Shown here in pieces: positions 1 to 8,184 of a DNA stretch of 18,958 nt (position 1 is its first letter; each line of letters begins with the position of its first letter). A program made the translations under genes and the position numbers. Source of the DNA: MSPOR6 sp964652195 (GTDB taxonomy: Bacteria > Poribacteria > WGA-4E > WGA-3G); contig CAZZBB010000044.1 of assembly GCA_964652195.1 (NCBI GenBank), forward strand, positions 1-18,958, written 5' to 3'. A model generated the notes under the pieces. That model did not search any database. It saw only the letters and a program-made list of their open reading frames with translations, and was not told the DNA's origin.

Positions 1-45
1 ATACTTCTTAGGACATCCTTATAAAGTCTGACAGATAAGACGAGT

Positions 46-1092
46 CTAACCAGACAATTCAGACAACTTAACTTTTTTTCCACCTGCTTCAGCAGATTGG
101 TCAGCAGCAAACACAACACGGTGCGTTTCAAAGGCTGTATCAAAATCGGTCAAAGGCATCGGTTCATTTTTTCCAATACTATCTATAAATGCTTGAAACT
201 GCGGTTCATACGGATGGTCACTCACATCGCCAGAATCTATTAGTGATGTTTCAAGGTTGCTCCATTTACTCTTATCCATACCTTTCAGTTTAGCAGAATA
301 GATCTTATTATCAAGCAAGCTCCCTTCACTACCAACCAGATGAATATGGAAATAATAGGGTTGTAGACAATCTACACACGAAGTCACTTTGCCGATTTTC
401 TGACCACCCTCAAACTTAAGTAGACTCACACTTGTGGTTTTATATTCATAGGGTTGAAATACTTCTCCGGTAGATTGTGTATGATAACTGGTTACCTCTT
501 CAACATTTCCATCCATAAAAAACAGAAGGGCATCAAGGGCATGACAGCCTGCAGTTAACAACGTACTTCCACCAAAATCCTTTTTAATATTCCATTCATA
601 CTGACCATACCAAGGTCCAATCCCATGGTAGTAATCCACTTCGGCATAGTGTAGTTCACCGAGTAATCCGTTATCAATAACTGAACGTATCATCGTAAAA
701 TGAGCACTATATCGGCACTCAAAGCACACACAGACATGTACACCATTGCTCTTTACAGCATCCCTTATCGCTTTTGCATCGTCGTACGTCAGACAGATCG
801 GTTTTTCGATAATGAGATGTTTTCCTGCTTCTGCAGCAGCAATTGCTTGTTCAGCATGAAACGGATGTGGGGTACAGATATCAATAACATGTACATCAGG
901 ATCAGCAAGCATCTTATCATAATCAGTATACGCTTTTAATGGTGTACCGTAAGTTTCCTCTAATACTGATTCATCATGTTCACGACGGGAACAGATTGCA
1001 GTAACATCTGATCCCGCTACCGCTTTAAAAGCTTCTATATGTGCACCTGCCACCCAACCCAGACCAACAATACCTACATTTAAGTTTGCCAT
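46..1092 (-). CDS. Gfo/Idh/MocA family NAD(P)-dependent oxidoreductase
   Basis: This 348-aa protein is a cytoplasmic sugar- or inositol-type dehydrogenase of the Gfo/Idh/MocA family. The N-terminal Rossmann domain opens with GIVGLGWVAGAHIEAF (residues 7-22), and the family's EKP motif is at 96-98, with K97 as the expected catalytic or nucleotide-site lysine. The C-terminal alpha/beta substrate domain carries GCHALD (182-187), matching the family's GxHxxD pattern, with H184 as the likely acid/base. The length is normal for the family. The start is supported by a TAAGGAG ribosome site (1100-1106 on the opposite strand) 7 nt upstream of ATG. The gene diverges from guaB across a 307-bp gap, and no partner gene lies downstream within the window. 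The substrate cannot be inferred; such paralogues are numerous in lineages that degrade carbohydrates. Confidence 0.93.
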   Translation of the reverse strand: MANLNVGIVGLGWVAGAHIEAFKAVAGSDVTAICSRREHDESVLEETYGTPLKAYTDYDKMLADPDVHVIDICTPHPFHAEQAIAAAEAGKHLIIEKPICLTYDDAKAIRDAVKSNGVHVCVCFECRYSAHFTMIRSVIDNGLLGELHYAEVDYYHGIGPWYGQYEWNIKKDFGGSTLLTAGCHALDALLFFMDGNVEEVTSYHTQSTGEVFQPYEYKTTSVSLLKFEGGQKIGKVTSCVDCLQPYYFHIHLVGSEGSLLDNKIYSAKLKGMDKSKWSNLETSLIDSGDVSDHPYEPQFQAFIDSIGKNEPMPLTDFDTAFETHRVVFAADQSAEAGGKKVKLSELSG

Positions 1093-1183
1093 AATCTTTC
1101 TCCTTATTTATTTCATATATCATTTTACCACAGTTTTTGATTTTAAAGATACATAATGTTTAGTTGTCATATACTATAACTAC

Positions 1184-1197
1184 AATTCTTAAGAATT
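1184..1197. promoter_or_regulatory. 14-bp perfect palindrome in the divergent intergenic region
   Basis: AATTCTTAAGAATT is a perfect palindrome within the 307-bp AT-rich gap (1093-1399) between the oxidoreductase (-) and guaB (+). It lies about 90 bp upstream of the oxidoreductase start and about 90 bp upstream of the guaB -35 box, so it could be an operator for either gene. AT-rich composition makes chance palindromes easier, and no convincing promoter was found for the minus-strand gene. Apart from this and the guaB promoter the gap shows no gene. Confidence 0.25.
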
Positions 1198-1285
1198 TAT
1201 ACACAATTAAATATATACTCTTAGTAAAACCAGTATACAAACCATCTTTTAATACCACAACCCTTTTCTGATGAAAATTAATTTT

Positions 1286-1315
1286 TTGACTTAAATATAG
1301 TGAATATGCTATAAT
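1286..1315 (+). promoter_or_regulatory. sigma70-type promoter of guaB
   Basis: The -35 hexamer TTGACT (1286-1291) is separated by 18 bp from a consensus -10 hexamer TATAAT (1310-1315). The -10 is preceded by TGC (1307-1309), giving an extended -10. Transcription should start near 1322, leaving a leader of roughly 78 nt before the guaB ATG. No riboswitch-like structure was recognised in that leader. Confidence 0.8.
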
Positions 1316-1399
1316 TTATGAGAATATCAAGGCATAATATTATAGTTGTTTTGTTCATTCTCACCTACCCTAATCAACATTATAAAGGAGATGATTCCA

Positions 1400-2902
1400 A
1401 TGGACACCAAACTTTCTGATGAATTCCCACCAAAGTTTGCAAAAGAAGGATTAACTTTCGACGATGTTCTGCTCATCCCCGCGGAATCAAGCCTGCTCCC
1501 TGATGACGTTGACACAAGTACACAGTTAACACGCAACCTTCGCCTCAATATTCCTATATGCAGCGCTCCAATGGATACAGTTACGGAATCTACACTTGCA
1601 ATTGCAATTGCCCGCGAGGGTGGCATCGGTATCATTCACTATAACTGTTCTATTGAAGAACAAGTCTCGGAAGTTGACAGGGTAAAACGGTCTGAAAGTG
1701 GAATGATCAATGATCCTATCACACTCACAGCAGATAAAACAATCCGTGATGCACTTGACATCTCCGCACGATACCATATAGGCGGTGTACCAATCGTTAC
1801 AGACGATGGATACCTTGTTGGTTTGATAACCAACCGAGATTTAAAATATGAAAATAACCTTGATCTTCCTGTAACAGAACGCATGACACCTGCAGATAAA
1901 CTAATTACCGCATCACCGGGAATTACACTCGATAAAGCTAAACAGATATTACATCAATCACGAAAAGAGAAATTACCTATAGTTGATGAAGACTCACGTT
2001 TATGTGGTCTCATCACAATAAAAGATATAGATAAAGTACAGATGTTCCCACAGGCGTGTAAGGATAATGAAGGTCGGTTACGGGTTGGGGCAGCAATTCA
2101 GCCCTCAACACCTCTACAAGATGTTGAAATGTTGGTTAATGAAGAAGTAGATGTGCTTGTTTTGGATACCGCACACGGTCATTCAAAAAACGTAATTCGA
2201 TCTACAGAAATACTGAAATCTGAATTTCCAAATATCGATCTTGTTGCAGGAAATGTTGTCACCCCTGAAGCTACAATGAGTTTGATTGATGCTGGAGCAG
2301 ACGCTGTGAAAGTAGGCGTTGGACCAGGGTCAATATGTACAACCCGTGTAGTCGCTGGTGTAAGTATACCTCAGATTACAGCAATTTACGATTGTGCACA
2401 AGAGGCAGATAAAGCAGATGTTCCAATTATAGCAGATGGTGGTATCCGCTATTCTGGAGACATTGCTAAAGCAATTGGAGCTGGTGCAAGTTCCGTAATG
2501 ATAGGCAGTCTCCTTGCCGGTACAGATGAAAGTCCGGGATCGACAGTTATTTATCAAGGCAGAACATATAAGATGCATCGTGGAATGGGATCACTGGGGG
2601 CTTTAAGACAAAGAGGCGTTGCTCTTGGAGAACAGGTGAGTGACGAAGAAATGGCGAAACTTGTACCACGCGGCATTGAAGGAAGAGTTCCGCATAAGGG
2701 CAAATTAAGCAATTATGTTTATCAATTGGTCGGTGGAATACGTTCTGCAATGGGGTATTGTGGGACACCGGATATTGAATCACTCCGCAATGATACACAA
2801 TTTGTGAGAATGACAAGCAGTGGTTACCGTGAGAGCCATCCACACGATATTGATATTACAGAAGAAGCTCCAAATTACACCGTCGCAACAGATGGTATAT
2901 AG
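1400..2902 (+). CDS. guaB: IMP dehydrogenase
   Basis: IMP dehydrogenase oxidises IMP to XMP with NAD+, the rate-limiting step of guanine nucleotide synthesis. With the start at 1400 the protein is 500 aa, typical of bacterial GuaB. The catalytic loop GVGPGSICTTR (306-316) holds the nucleophile C313. The flap contains MHRGMGS (392-398) and RGIEGRVPHKG (424-434). A CBS-domain pair inserted at about 95-215 is indicated by IGGVPIVTDDG and EKLPIVDEDSRLCGLIT. AAAGGAG at 1384-1390 sits 9 nt before the ATG at 1400 but immediately against the ATG at 1391, so 1400 is preferred over 1391 or the far-upstream 1346. It is transcribed from the strong promoter at 1286-1315. No guaA lies nearby. Confidence 0.97.
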   Translation: MDTKLSDEFPPKFAKEGLTFDDVLLIPAESSLLPDDVDTSTQLTRNLRLNIPICSAPMDTVTESTLAIAIAREGGIGIIHYNCSIEEQVSEVDRVKRSESGMINDPITLTADKTIRDALDISARYHIGGVPIVTDDGYLVGLITNRDLKYENNLDLPVTERMTPADKLITASPGITLDKAKQILHQSRKEKLPIVDEDSRLCGLITIKDIDKVQMFPQACKDNEGRLRVGAAIQPSTPLQDVEMLVNEEVDVLVLDTAHGHSKNVIRSTEILKSEFPNIDLVAGNVVTPEATMSLIDAGADAVKVGVGPGSICTTRVVAGVSIPQITAIYDCAQEADKADVPIIADGGIRYSGDIAKAIGAGASSVMIGSLLAGTDESPGSTVIYQGRTYKMHRGMGSLGALRQRGVALGEQVSDEEMAKLVPRGIEGRVPHKGKLSNYVYQLVGGIRSAMGYCGTPDIESLRNDTQFVRMTSSGYRESHPHDIDITEEAPNYTVATDGI

Positions 2903-3017
2903 AGTTATTATAGACATAATACGTAAAAGAGTAAGGCAGTGAGGGTATTACATATTCATTAATATTATTTGATTGATAAGACTATTATCTACATTCTAAT
3001 CAGAAAGGATTCCACTT

Positions 3018-3566
3018 ATGAAGGTTAATGAAGAGATGTCATTTTGGGATAGGCTTTATATTCCTGCCCTGCTTAAGGGTATGTTTACTACCTTAAAGCA
3101 CATCCCTAAAAAGAAATTAACAGTTCAATATCCCGAAGATCCGAGAAGTGTTAATGAACGCAATGATCGGTATCGCGGGATTCACAAACTAACAAAAACT
3201 GAGAAAGACGAAATCAAGTGTGTCGCATGTTTTTTATGTGCCACTGCATGTCCAGCTGACTGTATTACCATACAAGCGGCTCCCGCTCCTGAAGGGTGGA
3301 CTACAAAAGAAGGATATCAACGAGAAAAATATCCTGAGGTTTTTGAAATCAATATGTTACGGTGCATATTCTGTGGGTATTGTGTTGAAGCCTGTCCGGA
3401 AGATGCAATTCGGATGACCGGTTTAACGCTACCACAATATTTCCGTGAACGACAAACCGAAAATCAAAAACTCGGCAGTTCGCGAAGTGATTTCATTTTC
3501 TCTCGTGATATGTTAGTTGCAAATAATGACATCCCTCAAGATGGACTTAGCGTGGATGCCAAGTAA
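3018..3566 (+). CDS. nuoI: NADH-quinone oxidoreductase subunit I (2x[4Fe-4S] ferredoxin-type)
   Basis: This 182-aa protein is the NuoI/TYKY subunit of complex I, which carries iron-sulfur clusters N6a and N6b between the peripheral arm and the quinone site on the inner face of the membrane. Two complete ferredoxin motifs are present: C68-x2-C71-x2-C74-x3-C78-P and C116-x2-C119-x2-C122-x3-C126-P. The family block RYRGIHKL (51-58) precedes the first cluster. The N-terminus carries the usual amphipathic segment (about 10-30) rather than a signal peptide. A ribosome site AGAAAGGA (3002-3009) lies 8 nt before the ATG. No other nuo genes are in the window, so this copy is an orphan or duplicate, 115 bp behind guaB. 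A soluble hydrogenase-type or Fqo-type partner is possible. Confidence 0.9.
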   Translation: MKVNEEMSFWDRLYIPALLKGMFTTLKHIPKKKLTVQYPEDPRSVNERNDRYRGIHKLTKTEKDEIKCVACFLCATACPADCITIQAAPAPEGWTTKEGYQREKYPEVFEINMLRCIFCGYCVEACPEDAIRMTGLTLPQYFRERQTENQKLGSSRSDFIFSRDMLVANNDIPQDGLSVDAK

Positions 3567-3648
3567 TAGACGCTAAACCAATAGAAATAACCTTCGATAA
3601 GGTGCGCTGTATTACAGACGGTCTCATCATTCGGATGAATTTGTCTGT
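3547..3648 (+). other. three successive stem-loops spanning the nuoI 3' end and the leader of the next gene
   Basis: Three inverted repeats follow one another. TTAGCG/CGCTAA (3547-3552/3571-3576) brackets the nuoI stop codon. ACCTT-CGAT-AAGGT (3590-3603) follows. A two-tier hairpin then pairs ACAGAC/GTCTGT (3614-3619/3643-3648) outside TCATC-ATTCG-GATGA (3624-3638). The last ends 9 nt before the methyltransferase ATG at 3658. None is followed by a T run, so they are poor intrinsic terminators. RNA processing or stability, or translational control of the downstream gene, are alternatives. Confidence 0.4.
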
Positions 3649-3657
3649 GAGTTTTCT

Positions 3658-4221
3658 ATGATATCACACCCTCCATTTCCAGATAAGCAGTATCAAATAC
3701 TTTATGCCGACCCTCCATGGGACTATAAAGGACAACTTCAACACACCGGTTCTGGTGGTAAAGATAGTGGCGGTGCAGTTAAGCATTATCCTACCATATC
3801 TGTTTCAGATATGGCAGAATGGAATGTTGCATCTATTTCATCAACCAATTGTTTGCTCTTTATGTGGAGTTCATCACCCCACCTTGACCAAGCAATCAGT
3901 TTAGGAAAGGCATGGGGATTCCGATGGGCAACAGTGGCATTTGTATGGGATAAATGTAGAGTTAATCCTGGCTTTTATACTATGAGCCAATGCGAATTAT
4001 GCCTTGTTTTCAAGCGTGGGATAATACCACAACCCAGGGGAATGCGTAATATAAGACAACTTGTACAAGCAGAACGAACACGACATTCAGAAAAACCGGA
4101 TGAAGTACGAAAACGGATAGAGGAGATGTTCCCTAATCAGAGTAAGCTTGAACTATTCGCAAGGAAAAAAGTTGATGGTTGGGATGTATGGGGACTTGAG
4201 ATTAAACAAGATTTTTCATAG
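3658..4221 (+). CDS. MT-A70 family adenine methyltransferase
   Basis: The 187-aa protein belongs to the MT-A70 family of SAM-dependent N6-adenine methyltransferases. The catalytic motif DPPW is at 18-21 (in YADPPWDYKG), HYPTIS is at 43-48, and the characteristic C-terminal block RHSEKPDEVRKRIEEMFP (142-159) is followed by KLELFARKKVDGWDVWG (163-179). Bacterial and phage members of this compact size usually methylate DNA. There is no restriction endonuclease, specificity subunit or phage gene in the neighbourhood, so it looks like an orphan methyltransferase. No good ribosome site precedes the ATG (only GTGAG at 3647-3651), and a hairpin sits just upstream. The start is kept because the sequence before DPPW has normal family length. 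An RNA substrate cannot be excluded. Confidence 0.9.
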   Translation: MISHPPFPDKQYQILYADPPWDYKGQLQHTGSGGKDSGGAVKHYPTISVSDMAEWNVASISSTNCLLFMWSSSPHLDQAISLGKAWGFRWATVAFVWDKCRVNPGFYTMSQCELCLVFKRGIIPQPRGMRNIRQLVQAERTRHSEKPDEVRKRIEEMFPNQSKLELFARKKVDGWDVWGLEIKQDFS

Positions 4222-4390
4222 ATTATATAATTAAAATGGATTTATACAATATTTTAGTTTATATCGTACTATATATTACATAATTACTATCATATTCAAA
4301 CTATATATACATTATGTCTCTTTCTATCTGGATATAACATATATTCTTCATATCTATGCAGTAGGAATTACTTTATAGATTCAGACCTAT

Positions 4391-4418
4391 ATGGAGGACA
4401 TGCAATAATTGCACAATG
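4391..4418 (+). promoter_or_regulatory. unusual ribosome binding site with structured spacer and overlapping minigene
   Basis: GGAGG (4393-4397) is the only good Shine-Dalgarno sequence near the 4416 ATG, but it is 18 nt away. Between them TGCA-ATAAT-TGCA (4401-4413) can fold into a hairpin that would leave an effective spacing of about 5 nt. The same site overlaps a tiny reading frame MEDMQ (4391-4408) ending in TAA. The hexamer ATGCAA occurs at both 4400 and 4416. The 194-bp gap 4222-4415 shows no gene and no convincing promoter. Confidence 0.4.
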
Positions 4419-7175
4419 CAAGATATATCGCTTAATTTAAAATCTGGCTCGCTATTATTATTAACGGATAAACTTAAAGCAAGTGTTGAAGGTCGGATGA
4501 GTTGGGGAGATACATTTGGAATTGGACTTGGGGGAAGGAATAAAAAGCATCTCATAGTTTGGACTCCCAAGGAAACATCTGAAAGTGAGATTCTTCCCGG
4601 GTTCGATTCTGAAGATGGACAACTTTCATTAAAAATGAAGCACCGTCCAGGAGCATGGGTATCTTGGATAGATGAAACTAAGGTACAGAATGCTGCTCTT
4701 GACGATTATGACAGGGTTCATAAAAGTGTACAAGAATTAGAACGCAATACACGACAAATCAGTGACTTCGCTGATGGTGTAATTACAGACATCACTGTTC
4801 AACATTTAGGTAAATCTCTAACTCTTTCTGATCTAACTGAAGAAGTACTTCAATCACGTTTAGTAGTTCCTAATACTATTAAGACGGGGGCGTATGTACT
4901 TACAAACATAGAGGATACCGATTATTCTTCAAGCAAAGTAGTTATTCCTGAACAAACTCACATCAACCGATTGCATCTTAACGAAGATATTGTACTCACC
5001 GAAATCGAGAATGGTGACTATGATACCGTCTTAAGTATCGTTCGTACACACATAAAGAATTATCCGGATCTGATTGACTTAGGTAACAGCCTCACACTCC
5101 AAAACCATTTTATGAATGAGGATGAACCTAATTCCAATCCATCAGTCAGAGTATTACCCACAGCTGCAGTATATAATCCTCTTGAACCTAAACAACTTCG
5201 GTTGGTATCACTTCAATTCACTGCATCAAATGATGAAATTGAAGATACTATTACTGAGTCTTCAAAGAAAATTGAAGATTACATGGTTAAAGTGAATCAA
5301 CATGCTTACAATTTGATGACTGAATTCCATCAAGGTGTGGAAAGCAGACTCAAAGCACTGATGTTAAATAATGGACAACGGATCCACAATAAAGTCTGGG
5401 ATGATCTCGTTATTCAAGAACTAAAAAATACTATGTCCACGTTTACGGAGTTCTATGCAGAGTATATTAGTGAGGAATTTGAAGAAGAGATTATAAATAT
5501 AATTACGAAGAGACTTAGAGATTGTATTGATCCGATCATTGAATCTTGGCAATTACAGGAAACCCAACAATATACACTGAATCATATGATCCAATCCAGT
5601 TATACTATAACAAATCAGATCTGTGATTTTGCAGTGGCACTCTACCATGATATGTTATTTGAAAAGTACTTCATAGCAACTGAATTTGTCAAACCTGTCA
5701 ATGTTACTGTCCTTCAGGACAATGTAGTACAGGACGATTTATCTCTGCCTGAGTGGACATCTGGAACAATTCGTGAAAAATTGACTGGGATTGGATTAAG
5801 TTCCTCAATGCATCCATTGCAAATTGAAAGACTCCGAAAGGTATGGTTATCTTTGCTTGAAATTGCAAACCATGCCAACCACCATAGTCGCGAATTTGAA
5901 GTTATCATTGAACCAATTCAAACAATACTACTGGCGACAAAACCTTCACTTAATGGACGAAGTTCAAGAACTGGAAGACAGAAGCAACAAGCCTTTCCCG
6001 GTTTTGATGTTAATGAAACAGAACTGAATGAGATTCTTACAGTTATTGAAAGTTATTTTCCAATCATTAAGCAATGGATTGAACACGTACCATCGGAATC
6101 TGAATCACTTCACAGTTATTTCACTACATTATGGGTGCTAATTCTAAATGGGAAATACAGAGAAAGATTATTGGGAGAACTACAACCTACATGTGAAATC
6201 AACCTAAGTGTGCCAGATCAAACAAAAAGATTAATGAATCTTACATTGGAAAGTCAACTTGTTGTTGAAAACGAAAAAGATCGTAAAACCTTGGAACGGA
6301 ATTTAAATCGCGCACTTGTTGCAAAAACGGGGCATAATTTACGAGATATTACTTCTCCAGAAAAGCTTGCTATCCACGGGGACATGACGCTATCTCTCTT
6401 ACGTGAGGAATTAGAAAAGTACGATGGAACACTTTCCAAGAAAGTCAATCGGTCTACAACACCTAATCGGAAAAGCAAAAAACGAAACTCAAACAATGGA
6501 AAAAATAACGGTAATCTATCACTTGAAACTATTCAAGCAGAACAGATGAAAGTTCAGGAGATGATTGCATTCTTGAAACCGTATGGTGAAGCTGAATCCA
6601 TAAGTATACTTGCTAATGCCGGACTGAATAGGAATACATCAGAACTTGATCAGATACGAAAAAAACAAGTACTTAGTTTCGACTTGAATGAACTCCCCGC
6701 AATTAGTGAAACATGGCTCACTGACATTAAAACTTTAGAGGATTATCCTAACCTTCGGGTTTTCTTACTACAAAACGAACTACCGATTTCTACAACAGGA
6801 CGTATCTTGATGGAGCTAAAAAATAGCCTCCCAGAATCACTTTTCAACCAAGTCTTAGGATTAATTCAAGAGGTAAAGGAACTCCAAAATAGCAGCTATG
6901 AGGGTGAACCTTTAGACCGGTTTATATCATACATCTCAGAAAAAGTCTGGAGATGGGAACTAACACAGATTACAACTCAAGAACTTCCAGTTGTTGTGAA
7001 GGAAAAGGTCTTAACCTCAGTTATCTGTTATGAGAAAGAGGTAGAAAATCTAATGGAATATGTTGAGCGATACGATGAACTATTAGAGACAAAACTAAAA
7101 GCTGATTCAGAGATGGATATACAGCGTGAAAATCTTGAAACCCGGTTTCAAGAAATCGTTGAATCACTTATATAG
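4416..7175 (+). CDS. 919-aa protein of unknown family
   Basis: I do not recognise this protein. It has no signal peptide, no membrane segment and no Walker, Zn or nuclease motif that I can see, and it looks cytoplasmic and strongly acidic. The first ~95 residues look beta-rich, with a glycine patch (GDTFGIGLGG, 31-40) and paired tryptophans (WVSW, 81-84). From about 270 on it appears largely helical, with stretches suggestive of coiled coil (275-380, 600-670, 810-915). A basic, Asn/Ser-rich, probably disordered linker occupies about 675-700, and a shorter basic one lies near 513-524. The gene is 9 nt upstream of the dehydrogenase-like gene at 7185, so the two are almost certainly co-transcribed and may be partners. 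A scaffold or structural role is possible but not shown. Start choice rests on the structured ribosome site described at 4391-4418. Confidence 0.85.
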   Translation: MQDISLNLKSGSLLLLTDKLKASVEGRMSWGDTFGIGLGGRNKKHLIVWTPKETSESEILPGFDSEDGQLSLKMKHRPGAWVSWIDETKVQNAALDDYDRVHKSVQELERNTRQISDFADGVITDITVQHLGKSLTLSDLTEEVLQSRLVVPNTIKTGAYVLTNIEDTDYSSSKVVIPEQTHINRLHLNEDIVLTEIENGDYDTVLSIVRTHIKNYPDLIDLGNSLTLQNHFMNEDEPNSNPSVRVLPTAAVYNPLEPKQLRLVSLQFTASNDEIEDTITESSKKIEDYMVKVNQHAYNLMTEFHQGVESRLKALMLNNGQRIHNKVWDDLVIQELKNTMSTFTEFYAEYISEEFEEEIINIITKRLRDCIDPIIESWQLQETQQYTLNHMIQSSYTITNQICDFAVALYHDMLFEKYFIATEFVKPVNVTVLQDNVVQDDLSLPEWTSGTIREKLTGIGLSSSMHPLQIERLRKVWLSLLEIANHANHHSREFEVIIEPIQTILLATKPSLNGRSSRTGRQKQQAFPGFDVNETELNEILTVIESYFPIIKQWIEHVPSESESLHSYFTTLWVLILNGKYRERLLGELQPTCEINLSVPDQTKRLMNLTLESQLVVENEKDRKTLERNLNRALVAKTGHNLRDITSPEKLAIHGDMTLSLLREELEKYDGTLSKKVNRSTTPNRKSKKRNSNNGKNNGNLSLETIQAEQMKVQEMIAFLKPYGEAESISILANAGLNRNTSELDQIRKKQVLSFDLNELPAISETWLTDIKTLEDYPNLRVFLLQNELPISTTGRILMELKNSLPESLFNQVLGLIQEVKELQNSSYEGEPLDRFISYISEKVWRWELTQITTQELPVVVKEKVLTSVICYEKEVENLMEYVERYDELLETKLKADSEMDIQRENLETRFQEIVESLI

Positions 7176-7184
7176 GGAAAATAG

Positions 7185-8093
7185 ATGAAAATATCATTAC
7201 TCGGTTCCAGACAAATAGCACAAACGGTCGCATGGGGAATTTCTCATACTGAATTAGCTCATAAGATCGTCATTTACTCTGATAGTCAATTTGAAGGCAA
7301 ACGGGCTTACAGGAATTATAGAACGCCAGAAGATCTAAAGGATATCACATTTGCTGGAGCGCTTAGTAATAGTGATACGGATGTATCAATTACAAATTCA
7401 CCCGATAAATTATCCAATTCTGATATCGTTATACTTCTTCCAACCGAACCACCAGTAGGTTATCGTTCAAACCAAGCGTTGAAAAAATCAAATTTATCTG
7501 TTGTTCAACATGTAATCCCTAATATACATGAACACATCGTAAATTCAAAGATCTTGGTTGGCATGGAAAGGGCAAACTATATTTCCGCTTGGATACATCA
7601 TTCTATCGGCTCCAATAATGTAATGGGTATTTCAAATGGGATAGCAACCGCTCAACTAAAAGCCGAAATTGCCAATAAACTTAGAATATCTGTGAAAGAT
7701 GTATCTGCATTAGCCATAGGAGATGATTCTGTCACATTTCCATTACCACAGTATTGCAGAGTAAACGGTATTCCACTTTCTCAACTGTTAGATGAGGGAA
7801 AAGTTAAAGATATTTCAAATACAATTTCAGATGCTAATGGCAGTCATACTGCTATTATGTATACATTAACAAGCCATATCCTTCAAATCGTCTCTGCTAT
7901 TGCCTTAGACAAGAAACGGGTTATGAGTGTTGGTACGCTAATATCAACGGATTCTACATCTGTATTCATAAATGTTCCATCCAAAATTGGTGGTGATGGA
8001 ATAGAAGGTATTATTCCATTAGAACTCACTGACACCCAACGAGAGCAATTCACACAACTCGTTGCACAAAGTGCTGCAGAACAACGGTTTTAA
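7185..8093 (+). CDS. malate/lactate dehydrogenase-fold protein, probable pseudoenzyme
   Basis: This 302-aa protein resembles the LDH/MDH superfamily across its whole length. The C-terminal domain is best preserved: VPSKIGGDGIEGIIPLELTD (264-283) matches the family's VP..G..GvekivelpL-type ending, and LDKKRVMSV (241-249) precedes it. The N-terminal beta-alpha-beta is MKISLLGSRQIAQTVAW, in which the GxGxxG glycines are degenerate. The HG of the catalytic GGHGD motif is replaced by DD in AIGDDSVTFPL (177-187). The NP and following Asp of the substrate loop read GMERAN (126-131), and the Arg of the DSAR-type helix reads Gln (TAQ, 155-157). These losses argue against dehydrogenase activity; a regulatory or structural role is inferred. 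It sits 9 nt behind the 919-aa gene, and AGGGA (7174-7178) overlapping that gene's stop serves as ribosome site. Confidence 0.75.
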   Translation: MKISLLGSRQIAQTVAWGISHTELAHKIVIYSDSQFEGKRAYRNYRTPEDLKDITFAGALSNSDTDVSITNSPDKLSNSDIVILLPTEPPVGYRSNQALKKSNLSVVQHVIPNIHEHIVNSKILVGMERANYISAWIHHSIGSNNVMGISNGIATAQLKAEIANKLRISVKDVSALAIGDDSVTFPLPQYCRVNGIPLSQLLDEGKVKDISNTISDANGSHTAIMYTLTSHILQIVSAIALDKKRVMSVGTLISTDSTSVFINVPSKIGGDGIEGIIPLELTDTQREQFTQLVAQSAAEQRF

Positions 8094-8184
8094 TCGCTAT
8101 AATTCTTACAGATATCCGTGTAAAATCTACCGAAACTATAGGCTTACATGATTCTCAGTTCTCCTTACCAATGGAGTTTCATTA

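Noticed and set aside
700..939. 79-aa plus-strand open frame
   Set aside because: It lies wholly antisense inside the oxidoreductase gene, has no ribosome site and resembles nothing known.
2330..2843. Minus-strand open frames inside guaB
   Set aside because: These are cysteine-rich antisense shadows of a strongly conserved gene, with no supporting signals.
7185..8093. Functional malate or lactate dehydrogenase
   Set aside because: The fold matches, but the catalytic His, the substrate-loop Asp and the helix Arg are all absent.
8098..8103. TATAAT as a promoter for the XdhC-like gene
   Set aside because: The -10 is perfect, but no acceptable -35 hexamer lies 16-18 bp upstream, so it is left unannotated.
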